Source of the DNA: Blautia wexlerae
Lineage (GTDB): Bacteria > Bacillota > Clostridia > Lachnospirales > Lachnospiraceae
Assembly (NCBI RefSeq): GCF_013300825.1
Contig: NZ_JAAIMY010000010.1
Location: forward strand, 40,134 to 104,133
DNA length: 64,000 nt
Reading direction: 5' to 3'
The notes below the pieces were generated by a model. It saw only the letters and a list, made by a program, of their open reading frames with translations. It was not told the origin of the DNA and did not search any database. The position numbers and the translations under genes are program-made. Position 1 is the stretch's first letter. The number at the start of each line of letters is the position of its first letter. Shown here piece by piece: positions 51,310 to 59,180 of the stretch.

Positions 51310-52983
51310 CTACTCTACAGAAATAACATAATAATAAATCGGCTGTCCACCCGCATTCAATTCCACATCACAATCCGGATAAGCCTCCTCAAGCGCAGCA
51401 GCCAGCTCCTCAGCCTCCGCTTCCTCAGTATCAGCACCATAATAAATACTAATCACCTCAGACTCATCGTCCACCATCTGTGCAACTGTCTCTTTGGCAA
51501 CCTCCATGCGGTCCTTACCAACAGCCAGGATTCCATGATCACCGATACCCATCATATCACCCTCATGGATTTCCTTATCATCAATCCTTGTATCACGCAC
51601 GGCATACGTAATCTGTCCAGTCTTCACATGCCCGATCGCCTGAAGCATAGCCTCAGTATTCTCCGCGCTGTTCTTCTCAGGCACATAACTGATCATGGCA
51701 GTAATTCCCTGCGGAATAGTCTTAGTCGGCACAACCACGATCTCCTTATCCTCAGTAAGATCTCTTGCCTGGTTTGCAGCAAGAACAATATTCTTATTGT
51801 TCGGGAAAATATAAATAGTCTTTGCATTTACTTTTGCAATGGCATTGAGCATATCCTCTGTACTCGGATTCATTGTCTGACCGCCCTCGATCAGGTAATC
51901 CACACCCAGTTCCTTAAAGATCTCTGTCATTCCCTTTCCCACGGATACGGAAATAAAGCCAACTTCCTCCGGCGGCTGCGCTGCTTCTTCCTTTTCTTCC
52001 TGCGCTGCCTGTTCCTTCGCCAGTTTCTCGGCATCTTTGATCAGCTTCTCCTGATGCTCCTCACGCATATTATCAATCTTCATACGTGAAAGTGCACCAA
52101 AGGTAAGGGCTTTCTCAATAGCCTGTCCGGGATGGTTGGTATGAACATGAACCTTCACGATCTCATCATCTGCCACAAGCACAATGGAATCACCAAGGGA
52201 CATCAGGAATTTCTTAAATTCATGTTCTGTCTCCTCGGACATCGGCTGGTTCAGAAGAATAATAAACTCTGTACAATAACCAAATTTAATATCAGCCTCT
52301 GTCTGTGCATCAATCTTAGTCACAGCAGGACCCTTTGCCTTGTCAAACTGTGTATAATCAATCTCTTTGCCAAGGAAACCATCATATGCACCATGATATA
52401 CTTCCAGAAGTCCCTGTCCGCCGGAATCCACTACTCCTGCTTCTTTCAGAACCGGCAGCATCTCCGGTGTCTTTGCCAGAGTTTCCTCTGCATGAGCAAT
52501 TACGCCCTGGAAAAATGTATCCAGATCCTCTGCTGTCTCCGCAAGCTCTACAGCCCTGGCAGCAGCCTCTCTTGCAACAGTAAGGATTGTTCCTTCCTTC
52601 GGTTTCATAACTGCCTTATATGCAGTCTCCACACCTTTCTCCATGGCTGCCGCAATATCAATAGCATCCAGTTCCTTACTGTTCTTAACACTTCTGGTAA
52701 AGCCACGCAGAAGCTGGGAAAGAATAACACCTGAGTTACCTCTTGCACCGCGCAGGGAACCGGAAGAAATCGCTTTGGCCAGTGACTCCATGTCAGACTC
52801 TCCCAGAGAACCTACCTCTGCTGCTGCAGCCATGATCGTCATTGTCATATTAGTTCCAGTATCTCCATCCGGCACCGGAAACACGTTCAGTTCGTTGATC
52901 CATTCTTTTTTTGCTTCCAGATTCTTGGCTCCTGCAAGAAACATCCTGGAAAGTATTCTGGCATCTATGGTTTTGTTATTCAC
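51310..52983 (-). CDS. fakA: FakA/YloV-type fatty-acid kinase (DhaL/Dak2 domain)
   Basis: A 557-aa kinase subunit that phosphorylates exogenous fatty acids held by FakB for phospholipid synthesis. The N-terminal DhaL domain (about 10-200) has LNVFPVPDGDTGTNMTMTI and SSGSLRGARGNSGVILSQLLRGF, which bind Mg-ATP. The middle and C-terminal DegV-related domains include VVDSGGQGLLEVYHGAYDGFL and GIADHGIL-like MMGIGDHGILAVGKD. I use the GTG at 52983, with AGGAGG 8 nt before it. The yloU-fakA-recG order is standard in Firmicutes. Confidence 0.94.
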   Translation of the reverse strand: MNNKTIDARILSRMFLAGAKNLEAKKEWINELNVFPVPDGDTGTNMTMTIMAAAAEVGSLGESDMESLAKAISSGSLRGARGNSGVILSQLLRGFTRSVKNSKELDAIDIAAAMEKGVETAYKAVMKPKEGTILTVAREAAARAVELAETAEDLDTFFQGVIAHAEETLAKTPEMLPVLKEAGVVDSGGQGLLEVYHGAYDGFLGKEIDYTQFDKAKGPAVTKIDAQTEADIKFGYCTEFIILLNQPMSEETEHEFKKFLMSLGDSIVLVADDEIVKVHVHTNHPGQAIEKALTFGALSRMKIDNMREEHQEKLIKDAEKLAKEQAAQEEKEEAAQPPEEVGFISVSVGKGMTEIFKELGVDYLIEGGQTMNPSTEDMLNAIAKVNAKTIYIFPNNKNIVLAANQARDLTEDKEIVVVPTKTIPQGITAMISYVPEKNSAENTEAMLQAIGHVKTGQITYAVRDTRIDDKEIHEGDMMGIGDHGILAVGKDRMEVAKETVAQMVDDESEVISIYYGADTEEAEAEELAAALEEAYPDCDVELNAGGQPIYYYVISVE

Positions 52984-53002
52984 CACAAGTTCCTCCTCTA
53001 TC

Positions 53003-53362
53003 CTAATCAATTGCACGTACGCCTTCTACATAAATATCGATCTTATCGATCTCCATTCCTGTAAAGGCCTCGACTTTATATTTGACATTGCTGACAAGGT
53101 TGTCTGCAATTGTACTTATATTCACGCCATATGCCACAATAACATGGAAATTCAGGCGGATTTTATTGTCCTCTGTAATTCTGACACTGATACCATGTTT
53201 CAGGCTGTTCTTTCCAAGAAGCTTTACCAGTCCGTCCTTCATACTGACTGCAGCCATGCCTACGATACCAAAACATTCTACAGCAACGCTTCCTGCATAG
53301 GTTGCGATTACATCTGTATCAATTATGATCTGACCCAATCCGGAATCTATACGTCCATTCAT
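53003..53362 (-). CDS. Asp23/Gls24-family protein YloU
   Basis: A 119-aa Asp23-family protein (GSGLGQIIIDTDVIATYAG-like start, then VAVECFGIVGMAAVSMKDG). Members are membrane-associated or cytosolic, tied to envelope stress or lipid metabolism, and sit next to fakA and rpmB in most Firmicutes. The ATG at 53362 has GGAGG at 7 nt; an in-frame ATG at 53383 lies before the ribosome site. The function is not known in detail. It ends 20 nt before the fakA start. Confidence 0.92.
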   Translation of the reverse strand: MNGRIDSGLGQIIIDTDVIATYAGSVAVECFGIVGMAAVSMKDGLVKLLGKNSLKHGISVRITEDNKIRLNFHVIVAYGVNISTIADNLVSNVKYKVEAFTGMEIDKIDIYVEGVRAID

Positions 53363-53458
53363 ATGGTTACCTCCAATGCTCATTATTGTATGTAAGTGTA
53401 TTATAACCTCTTTTCACAGAAAAAGAAATATAATTTTTGAGTTTTTTCCTTTTTTTGC

Positions 53459-53487
53459 TTGCAAAAGCACAATTCATCTGTTACAAT
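53459..53487 (+). promoter_or_regulatory. Promoter of rpmB
   Basis: TTGCAA (53459-53464), a 17-nt spacer and TACAAT (53482-53487), giving a ~75-nt leader. Confidence 0.7.
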
Positions 53488-53506
53488 GTAATCTGTTGAA
53501 CACAAG

Positions 53507-53545
53507 GTTACTGTTCAGACGCTATGCACACAGCACGACAGTAAC
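53507..53545 (+). repeat. Inverted repeat in the rpmB leader
   Basis: GTTACTGTTC and GACAGTAAC face each other around ~20 nt, resembling the ends of the family C elements. It may be a degenerate copy or a leader hairpin. Confidence 0.5.
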
Positions 53546-53570
53546 AATAAAGCGTCAAGGAGGTGCTATC

Positions 53571-53759
53571 ATGGCTAAATGTGCAATCTGTGAGAAAGCT
53601 GCTCATTTCGGAAATAATGTAAGTCATTCACATAGAAGATCCAATAAAATGTGGAAATCTAACGTAAAATCCGTTAAAATCAAGACTGCTGAGGGTGGAG
53701 CTAGAAAGACATATGTATGTACTTCTTGCTTAAGATCCGGTAAAGTAGAAAGAGCATAA
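53571..53759 (+). CDS. rpmB: 50S ribosomal protein L28
   Basis: A 62-aa L28 (MAKCAICEKAAHFGNNVSHS, HRRSNKMWKSNVKSVKI, ARKTYVCTSCLRSGKVERA). The two CxxC pairs could bind Zn, as in other C+ L28 forms. RBS AAGGAGGTG at 53557-53565. It diverges from yloU, the usual arrangement. Confidence 0.97.
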   Translation: MAKCAICEKAAHFGNNVSHSHRRSNKMWKSNVKSVKIKTAEGGARKTYVCTSCLRSGKVERA

Positions 53760-53768
53760 TAACACCAT

Positions 53769-53790
53769 TACCCCTGTTGCAACAGGGGTA
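53769..53790 (+). terminator. Terminator of rpmB
   Basis: An 11-bp perfect stem (TACCCCTGTTG / CAACAGGGGTA) followed by TTTTTTT. Confidence 0.93.
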
Positions 53791-53802
53791 TTTTTTTGCA
53801 AA

Positions 53803-53868
53803 AAAGACTGTCTTTCTGTGCAGATATTCTCTACCGAATATTCTGCCTGATCCGACAGTCTCTTTTTT
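53803..53868 (-). terminator. Hairpin at the end of the division/envelope operon
   Basis: AGACTGTC near 53804 pairs with GACAGTCT near 53855; the minus-strand side is followed by CTTTTTTGC-like T-rich sequence. It ends the long minus-strand series. Exact arms are approximate. Confidence 0.6.
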
Positions 53869-53910
53869 TATTTCATATTTCAAGCGGGATATTCGCAATC
53901 TTCTGTAAAA

Positions 53911-54048
53911 TTAATGGCAGAAAAGATGATATCCCAACAACAGTAAAACTCCGGCAGAAACCACCAGAACCACATTTTCTGCGATCAACATCCCGATTAT
54001 CATCCCAATCCCTATGAAAAACAGCATAAAGCCGAACAGCTTTTCCAA
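53911..54048 (-). CDS. 45-aa membrane peptide, unknown
   Basis: A small frame coding MEKLFGFMLFFIGIGMIIGM and on to VLLLLGYHLFCH, with two hydrophobic helices. It starts with TTG at 54048 after an AAAGGTG ribosome site. It lies 45 nt downstream of ytfJ and just before the terminator, so it is probably the last cistron. Similar short double-helix peptides occur near such genes in Clostridia, to my recollection; no function is known. Confidence 0.55.
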   Translation of the reverse strand: MEKLFGFMLFFIGIGMIIGMLIAENVVLVVSAGVLLLLGYHLFCH

Positions 54049-54093
54049 TTCTTTTGCACCTTTTTCATCGGTTTGCTATAGTCTATGCAAAAA

Positions 54094-54465
54094 TTATTTT
54101 TCTGATTCGCCGACAGATTCTTCGTCACCTTTTCCGGAAGTAAAACGGTCTACGAAATCCGGAACCATATCAAGGATCTTGGTGAGACCATCCTGATTCT
54201 TCACATTGACCAGCTTTGTTGTTCCATTCTGGATCACAAGCACCGCACAGGGAGTCATCTTTCCCGCCATTCCGCCGCCGCCGTTATCCTTCTTCTCTCC
54301 TGAAAAAGCACCGGCACCTACACCGAAAGATACATCCATCAGAGGAAGAATGATCGTATCGCCTACATGGATTGCCTCTCCTACCACTGTTTTCGCGGAA
54401 ATAAAACTGTCCATTCCCTTGAATAATGAATTTACGGTTTCTTTAAAATTGTTTTCATTTGCCAT
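54094..54465 (-). CDS. ytfJ: YtfJ/GerW-family spore protein
   Basis: A 123-aa protein of the GerW/YtfJ family, associated with spore germination in Bacillus. The start MANENNFKETVNSLFKGMDS is followed by AKTVVGEAIHVGDTIILPLMDVSFGVGAGAFSGEKK and a Gly-rich loop (NGGGGMAGKMTPCAVLVI). The ATG at 54465 has GGAGG at 8 nt, inside the end of the DUF2953 gene, so the two are coupled. The acidic C-terminal tail is short. Confidence 0.9.
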   Translation of the reverse strand: MANENNFKETVNSLFKGMDSFISAKTVVGEAIHVGDTIILPLMDVSFGVGAGAFSGEKKDNGGGGMAGKMTPCAVLVIQNGTTKLVNVKNQDGLTKILDMVPDFVDRFTSGKGDEESVGESEK

Positions 54466-54467
54466 GG

Positions 54468-55430
54468 TCATGCCCTCCTGGTTTTCCAACGTTTTATAAC
54501 ATATTTTATATTTTTATTAAAATAAATACTCACTGCTGCCCGCGCAAAAACAAATCCATAGATCCTGCCCTTTGCCCTGATGTTTCCCTGCAGGTAATTC
54601 TCACCCTCAAAACGGGGATTGATCTGTACACAGTTTTTGTGAAACGGGATTGTCATCCCAAGTACAGCAAGTGTTGCACCTGTCAGTGCAGGATCTTCAA
54701 AAGAAAAAGTAACCTGTCCTTCTATCTTTGTAGGGAACACATGCTTAAACAGAAATTTTCCATGCTTCCATACAAGCTTCCTGGCAGCTGTCACCCTTGG
54801 ATGTTCTATAAAAGCCTTCCACCAAGACACCTCCTTCTTAATCTTCCTGAATGTCCTGCGGATATTTCGCAGTTTTGTACGAATCGACTGAAATATATTT
54901 CGGATCCGGTCACGGATCCTTTTTATAAAAAACTGCCTCTTCTTCAGAGTATCTTCACTTATATCATCTGTATTCAATCTCTGTTGTCCGAAAATCTGAC
55001 TGTTTCCAGTTCTCTCTGTATCAGCAGATGTACCTGAAGCTGAATTTCTATCTGTTCTCAGATCCTCAGCCTCTATATTCTCTGATTTCTTATTCTCTTC
55101 TTCCCTGTTTACGCCTGTGCCGGATTTCTCCGTTACAGTCCTCTTCTCCTGCCGTTTCTTCAACAACTTGTCTACGGGAATCCCAAACAGATGAAAAGAT
55201 ATCTCCATCTGCTGATCTTTCCATTCTGCCTTCAGCGAAATCCCATGAAACAGCCAGCTTACGATACCCTCTCCCTCTGTCTGTTTCCAGTCACCTTCTG
55301 TTTTAACGGCTGAAACCCTGTATCTTACAGGACAGAACAGGACAAGAAGAACTGCCAGCAGAAGAAGTCCCAGCAGAATCCCCAGGATGATCAGTATAAA
55401 TTTAAGGATCAGCCATAAAATATGTAACAT
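54468..55430 (-). CDS. DUF2953 membrane-anchored protein
   Basis: A 320-aa protein with an N-terminal membrane segment (about 5-33, ILWLILKFILIILGILLGLL) and a DUF2953 domain (FCPVRYRVSA, EGIVSWLFHGISLKAEWK, then the C-terminal VFPTKIEGQVTFSFEDPALTGA and FEGENYLQGNIRAKGRIYGF). The middle has ~80 low-complexity charged residues (about 90-150). DUF2953 genes sit by ytfJ in many spore-formers, so a sporulation role is likely, but unproven. It follows the 103-aa gene by 4 nt. Confidence 0.85.
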   Translation of the reverse strand: MLHILWLILKFILIILGILLGLLLLAVLLVLFCPVRYRVSAVKTEGDWKQTEGEGIVSWLFHGISLKAEWKDQQMEISFHLFGIPVDKLLKKRQEKRTVTEKSGTGVNREEENKKSENIEAEDLRTDRNSASGTSADTERTGNSQIFGQQRLNTDDISEDTLKKRQFFIKRIRDRIRNIFQSIRTKLRNIRRTFRKIKKEVSWWKAFIEHPRVTAARKLVWKHGKFLFKHVFPTKIEGQVTFSFEDPALTGATLAVLGMTIPFHKNCVQINPRFEGENYLQGNIRAKGRIYGFVFARAAVSIYFNKNIKYVIKRWKTRRA

Positions 55431-55434
55431 ATTC

Positions 55435-55746
55435 TCACCTGTTTTCTATATATTCAGCTGCTGCAAAGGTTCCTGTTTCCCTGTAAATTTCATCGATCAG
55501 ACTTCGCACCATCTCCAGGGCTTCCTCTTTGCCCTTTGCCATTCCTATGATCTTCGGACAGATTCCATAAAAACTCCGCTGTATCAGCATTGCTGCCGGA
55601 ATAATATCCATCAGATTCAGAGGGGTCTCCGACAAAGTAAGGAGATAGATGCCCGGAACCATTTTTCCGCTGTTCAGTTTCTTTTTTATCTTCTCAGGAT
55701 CCTTCACGGATTCCCCTGTAAGGAAATTCTTCTGCCATTTCAGCAT
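55435..55746 (-). CDS. Hypothetical 103-aa protein
   Basis: An unrecognised cytosolic protein (LNSGKMVPGIYLLTLSETPL, PAAMLIQRSFYGICPKIIGM, GTFAAAEYIE). It is compact, with no signal and no membrane segment. It lies 4 nt before DUF2953 and ~100 nt after the nudix gene. Its position in a sporulation/envelope gene series is the only clue. Confidence 0.7.
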   Translation of the reverse strand: MLKWQKNFLTGESVKDPEKIKKKLNSGKMVPGIYLLTLSETPLNLMDIIPAAMLIQRSFYGICPKIIGMAKGKEEALEMVRSLIDEIYRETGTFAAAEYIENR

Positions 55747-55812
55747 CTTACACCCTCTCCCGTTTCTATAACAATTCAGTTACAGTATTTCCTTTTCTCC
55801 GAAATTTAAACC

Positions 55813-55838
55813 GGGCTGCGTTGCAAAAAACACAGCCC
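55813..55838 (-). terminator. Hairpin downstream of the nudix gene
   Basis: GGGCTGCGTT pairs with AACACAGCCC (one mismatch). Followed on the minus strand by GGTTTAAATTTC, so a partial terminator is plausible. Confidence 0.5.
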
Positions 55839-55848
55839 TGTTCTCTCG

Positions 55849-56304
55849 TTAATAATACTTATGCTGTTTTCCCCAGAGTCCGTTGCTTCTCATCTCCAGA
55901 TATTCCTGATAAGCACGCTCTACAATCTGCTTCTCATTGGAGAACCTCAGCAGATGATAGATCTCATGAAACTTATAATATCCGGAATCCACAAAAAACT
56001 CTTCTCTCTGGGGCTTACTATGATAATTATCCGCAGTCATAAGATACCAGTGTACCTCTTTGGAAACCACGTCCTCCGGAACGGTAAAGTTATATTGGCT
56101 CTTTCCGATGTATTTCACAATGGTCGCACGCACTCCGGCCTCTTCCATCACTTCCCGCAATGCTGTCTGTTCATGCGTTTCGCCTGGTTCCACTGTTCCT
56201 TTCGGCAATACCCAGCCCTCATAACGGTTCCTGTAAGATTTATACAAAGTAAGAATCTTACCCCGATGAATTACCACACCGCCACAGCTCGTTGCTTCTA
56301 TCAT
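55849..56304 (-). CDS. Nudix hydrolase
   Basis: A 151-aa Nudix enzyme that hydrolyses a nucleoside-diphosphate-linked substrate; the specific one is unknown. The Nudix box is GTVEPGETHEQTALREVMEEAGV (residues ~40-62; GxxxxxExxxxxxxREVxEEAG), fully intact. The start (MIEATSCGGVVIHRGKILTLYKS) and WVLPKGTVE fit the Ap4A/diadenosine group, but this is only suggestive. ATG at 56304 with AGGAGG at 9 nt. Confidence 0.87.
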   Translation of the reverse strand: MIEATSCGGVVIHRGKILTLYKSYRNRYEGWVLPKGTVEPGETHEQTALREVMEEAGVRATIVKYIGKSQYNFTVPEDVVSKEVHWYLMTADNYHSKPQREEFFVDSGYYKFHEIYHLLRFSNEKQIVERAYQEYLEMRSNGLWGKQHKYY

Positions 56305-56390
56305 AATGCAATCCCTCCTGTTTTGCGTGGTATTATAAACTGAGTATAGTATATCTCTTTTTTGCCAAACCCGCAAGCTATAAATGCTAT

Positions 56391-57893
56391 TTATTGCTTA
56401 TCATAATAATACGCATCAAATATCTGCTCTGCGATGGGCACTGCCGCTTCACTTCCGGTACCACCGTTCTCAACGATAATGGCAACTGCCAGATCCGGAT
56501 CATCCACGTTGGAATAACCGATAAACCAGGAATGGCTGGAACCATTCTCATCAAATTCCGCTGATCCGGTCTTGCCTGCCACTGTATATCCTCTTCCGTT
56601 CAGAGCCGATGCAGTTCCGTTCTCAACAACACCTTTCATAAGCTTTCCAAGGATATTCGCCTCATTTGTTGTCATCAGACGTTTATAACTCTCCGGCTCT
56701 GTTGTCTTCACAGTCTCTCCGTCTGAACTTACAACAGAATCAATGAGATAAGGCTTCATCAGCTCCCCGCCATTGGCGATTGCACTGGTGATCAGCGCCA
56801 TATGCATAGGTGACACCAGCGTATTACCCTGTCCGATAGCAGTCTGCATAACCTCTGCAACAGAAGACTTTCCATTCAATGTAAAGGTACTCTTTTTATA
56901 GGAAGGAAGTGGAAGGCTCTTATTAAAAAGAAGATCCTCCGCTGTTTTTTTCAGAGAACTGCCTCCAAGCATGGTTCCGATCTCTGCAAAAGCACTGTTA
57001 CAGGAATTGGCAAAAGCACTGTAAAAATCTTCCTGTCCATGGACAGTTCCGCCATAGCATCTGATCGTGTGATCCTCTCTGGTAATACTTCCCTCACAGA
57101 GATAGGAAAATCCCTCCAGGCTGCCCTTGGTTCTGAAATAATCCAGAGCAGTTACCACCTTAAATGTAGATCCCGGAGGATAGGCCCCGTTTGTAGCCCT
57201 GTTCAGCAGGCTGCTGTCATTGGAATCATTGACCAGTGTATCCCAGTTCTGTGAAATGGTATTCGGGTCAAAATCCGGTCTGCTCATCTCCACCAGAACC
57301 TTACCTGTAGATGGTTCTATGGCAACAACCGCTCCTCTTCTGTCGCCAAGTGCATTATAGGCAGTTGACTGAAGATCTGCACTTAAAGTAGTGATCACAG
57401 AATCACCCGTATTTTTCTGATTCTTAAACTCATTTTTCATCTGATTCAGGAAAAATTCATGAGAAGTCAGAAGCTGGAAATTCGCCTCTGATTCCAGTCC
57501 GCTTTTTCCATTAGTGTCATATCCGACTACATGAGCAAATATATTTGCATAGGGATAAGTACGTTCCTCTGTTCCGTCTTCATAAACATTGGTCTGGGCA
57601 AGCACCTGCTCATCTGCAGATATGATCTTACCTCTTACAACCCTGTCTGAAAAGGTATCCTGTCTTGTGTTATAGGGACTGTTGATAAAATCATCGCTCT
57701 TTGCATAATTAAAATAGATCAGATATCCGATCATACTGACAAAGATCAGCACAAAAAAGCAGGATACCAGTGTATACTCTCTGTTACGGGGTCTTCTCTT
57801 TTCAGAAATCTCCCGAACCTTGCGCTTCTGGCGCTTCTTCAACTCTCTGCGCCGTTCCTTTTCTTCGATATCTCTCAATTTCTTCGTCCTCAT
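56391..57893 (-). CDS. Penicillin-binding transpeptidase (PbpA/PBP2-like)
   Basis: A 500-aa class B PBP that cross-links peptidoglycan. A basic start and membrane anchor (about 45-65, YTLVSCFFVLIFVSMIGYLI) lead to a dimerisation domain and the transpeptidase domain: SxxK in YPPGSTFKVVTAL (about residue 245), SxN in AFANSCNSAFAEIG, and KTG in VAGKTGSAEF. It pairs with the FtsW/RodA-type gene. Its start lies inside the 3' end of that gene by 92 nt, so translation is probably coupled; the RBS is weak (AGAGAAG). Confidence 0.93.
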   Translation of the reverse strand: MRTKKLRDIEEKERRRELKKRQKRKVREISEKRRPRNREYTLVSCFFVLIFVSMIGYLIYFNYAKSDDFINSPYNTRQDTFSDRVVRGKIISADEQVLAQTNVYEDGTEERTYPYANIFAHVVGYDTNGKSGLESEANFQLLTSHEFFLNQMKNEFKNQKNTGDSVITTLSADLQSTAYNALGDRRGAVVAIEPSTGKVLVEMSRPDFDPNTISQNWDTLVNDSNDSSLLNRATNGAYPPGSTFKVVTALDYFRTKGSLEGFSYLCEGSITREDHTIRCYGGTVHGQEDFYSAFANSCNSAFAEIGTMLGGSSLKKTAEDLLFNKSLPLPSYKKSTFTLNGKSSVAEVMQTAIGQGNTLVSPMHMALITSAIANGGELMKPYLIDSVVSSDGETVKTTEPESYKRLMTTNEANILGKLMKGVVENGTASALNGRGYTVAGKTGSAEFDENGSSHSWFIGYSNVDDPDLAVAIIVENGGTGSEAAVPIAEQIFDAYYYDKQ

Positions 57894-59175
57894 CTTCTCT
57901 CAAAATATACAATCCCTGAATGATCGCCAGCATCAGTACTGTACATGCAACAGAACTTCCACCATAGCTGACCAGAGGAAGAGTTACACCTGTCATAGGG
58001 ATAAATTTCGTTGCTCCGCCGATTGTCAGAAATACCTGAAATGCATATTCCGTACCAAGCCCAAGCGCGATCAGTTTATAAAACGGTTTCTTGATCTTAA
58101 GCGCGATATTTACGATCATCAAAAAGAAACTCATACATACCAGGATCAGGCAGATTGCAAAAATCCCTCCCAGTTCCTCACAAATCGCACTGAATATAAA
58201 GTCATTCTTGACAACAGGAATCTTCTCAGGAGAACCCTGACATAACCCCATTCCAAACCATCCGCCGGTTCCGATGGCAAACAGAGACTGGACGATCTGA
58301 TATCCTTCATTCTGATACACTGCCATAGGATCCTTCCATGCCGTCACTCTCTGACGCACATGTCCAAACAGATGATACGCAACAACTGCTCCGGCAGATC
58401 CGCCCCCAAGGCCAAGTGCCAGATAGCCCACATTTCTGGACGCCACATAGATCATCACAAGATATGCTGCAAAGAAGATCACCGCACTTCCAAGGTCTCT
58501 GGAAAGTACAAGAATCCCCACATGCATTCCCGCAACCACCGTAGCCTGGACCACTTTGGAAAAATCAGCACCTTTTCTCAGCAATGCCGCCATAAAGAAC
58601 ACAAATGTAATCTTTATCGCCTCTGAGGGCTGGATTCCCATCAGGGAAAGCTTCGCTCCATAGCTTGTCTTCGCAAGTACAAAGACCGCCGCCAGCAAAA
58701 TGATTCCGATTCCCGCATAAATCCATGTCAGATCCTTGAGAAATTTCATCTTTCTGATCAGGACAGGTACGATCAGTGCCACCACATTCACGCCTGCCAC
58801 GATCATCAGCTGTCTGGTAGCTGTGGAAACATCCAGTCTGCACAGCATAATAAATCCCACACTGAGAAGCATGCACATATTGTTGAGCAGTAAAATAGAT
58901 GCTTTCTTATAAAAAATCCTGTACAAAATCTGGATAACCGCAAAAAATGCCATCATTTCGACATAAAACAACACAACCTGAAACTTACCCGTCTTCAGGT
59001 AGATGACCAGAAACGCAGTGAAATCCATAAAAAAGATAAGCATCAGCTGCTGGCGCAGCGATTCGTTTCTCTCCTCCTCACTCTGCTGTTTCACCAGATA
59101 GAAACAGTGAAAGGTATAAATCACCATCAGGGTAAGGATCACATACTTGGATAATTCTACAATTACATTAATCAT
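57802..59175 (-). CDS. FtsW/RodA/SpoVE-family SEDS protein
   Basis: A 457-aa polytopic membrane glycosyltransferase that polymerises glycan strands together with a cognate PBP. About ten membrane segments. SEDS motifs: GIQPSEAIKITFVFFMAALL, VLSRDLGSAVIFFAAYLVMIYVA, GYQIVQSLFAIGTGGWFGMGLCQGSPEKIP and TGVTLPLVSYGGSSVACTVLML. It starts 5 nt after U32 ends. It could be divisional or sporulation-linked; the sequence does not decide. The C-terminal tail (EDEDEEIERYRRKG) is coded in the overlap with the pbp. Confidence 0.94.
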   Translation of the reverse strand: MINVIVELSKYVILTLMVIYTFHCFYLVKQQSEEERNESLRQQLMLIFFMDFTAFLVIYLKTGKFQVVLFYVEMMAFFAVIQILYRIFYKKASILLLNNMCMLLSVGFIMLCRLDVSTATRQLMIVAGVNVVALIVPVLIRKMKFLKDLTWIYAGIGIILLAAVFVLAKTSYGAKLSLMGIQPSEAIKITFVFFMAALLRKGADFSKVVQATVVAGMHVGILVLSRDLGSAVIFFAAYLVMIYVASRNVGYLALGLGGGSAGAVVAYHLFGHVRQRVTAWKDPMAVYQNEGYQIVQSLFAIGTGGWFGMGLCQGSPEKIPVVKNDFIFSAICEELGGIFAICLILVCMSFFLMIVNIALKIKKPFYKLIALGLGTEYAFQVFLTIGGATKFIPMTGVTLPLVSYGGSSVACTVLMLAIIQGLYILREDEDEEIERYRRKGTAQRVEEAPEAQGSGDF

Positions 59176-59180
59176 ATGCC

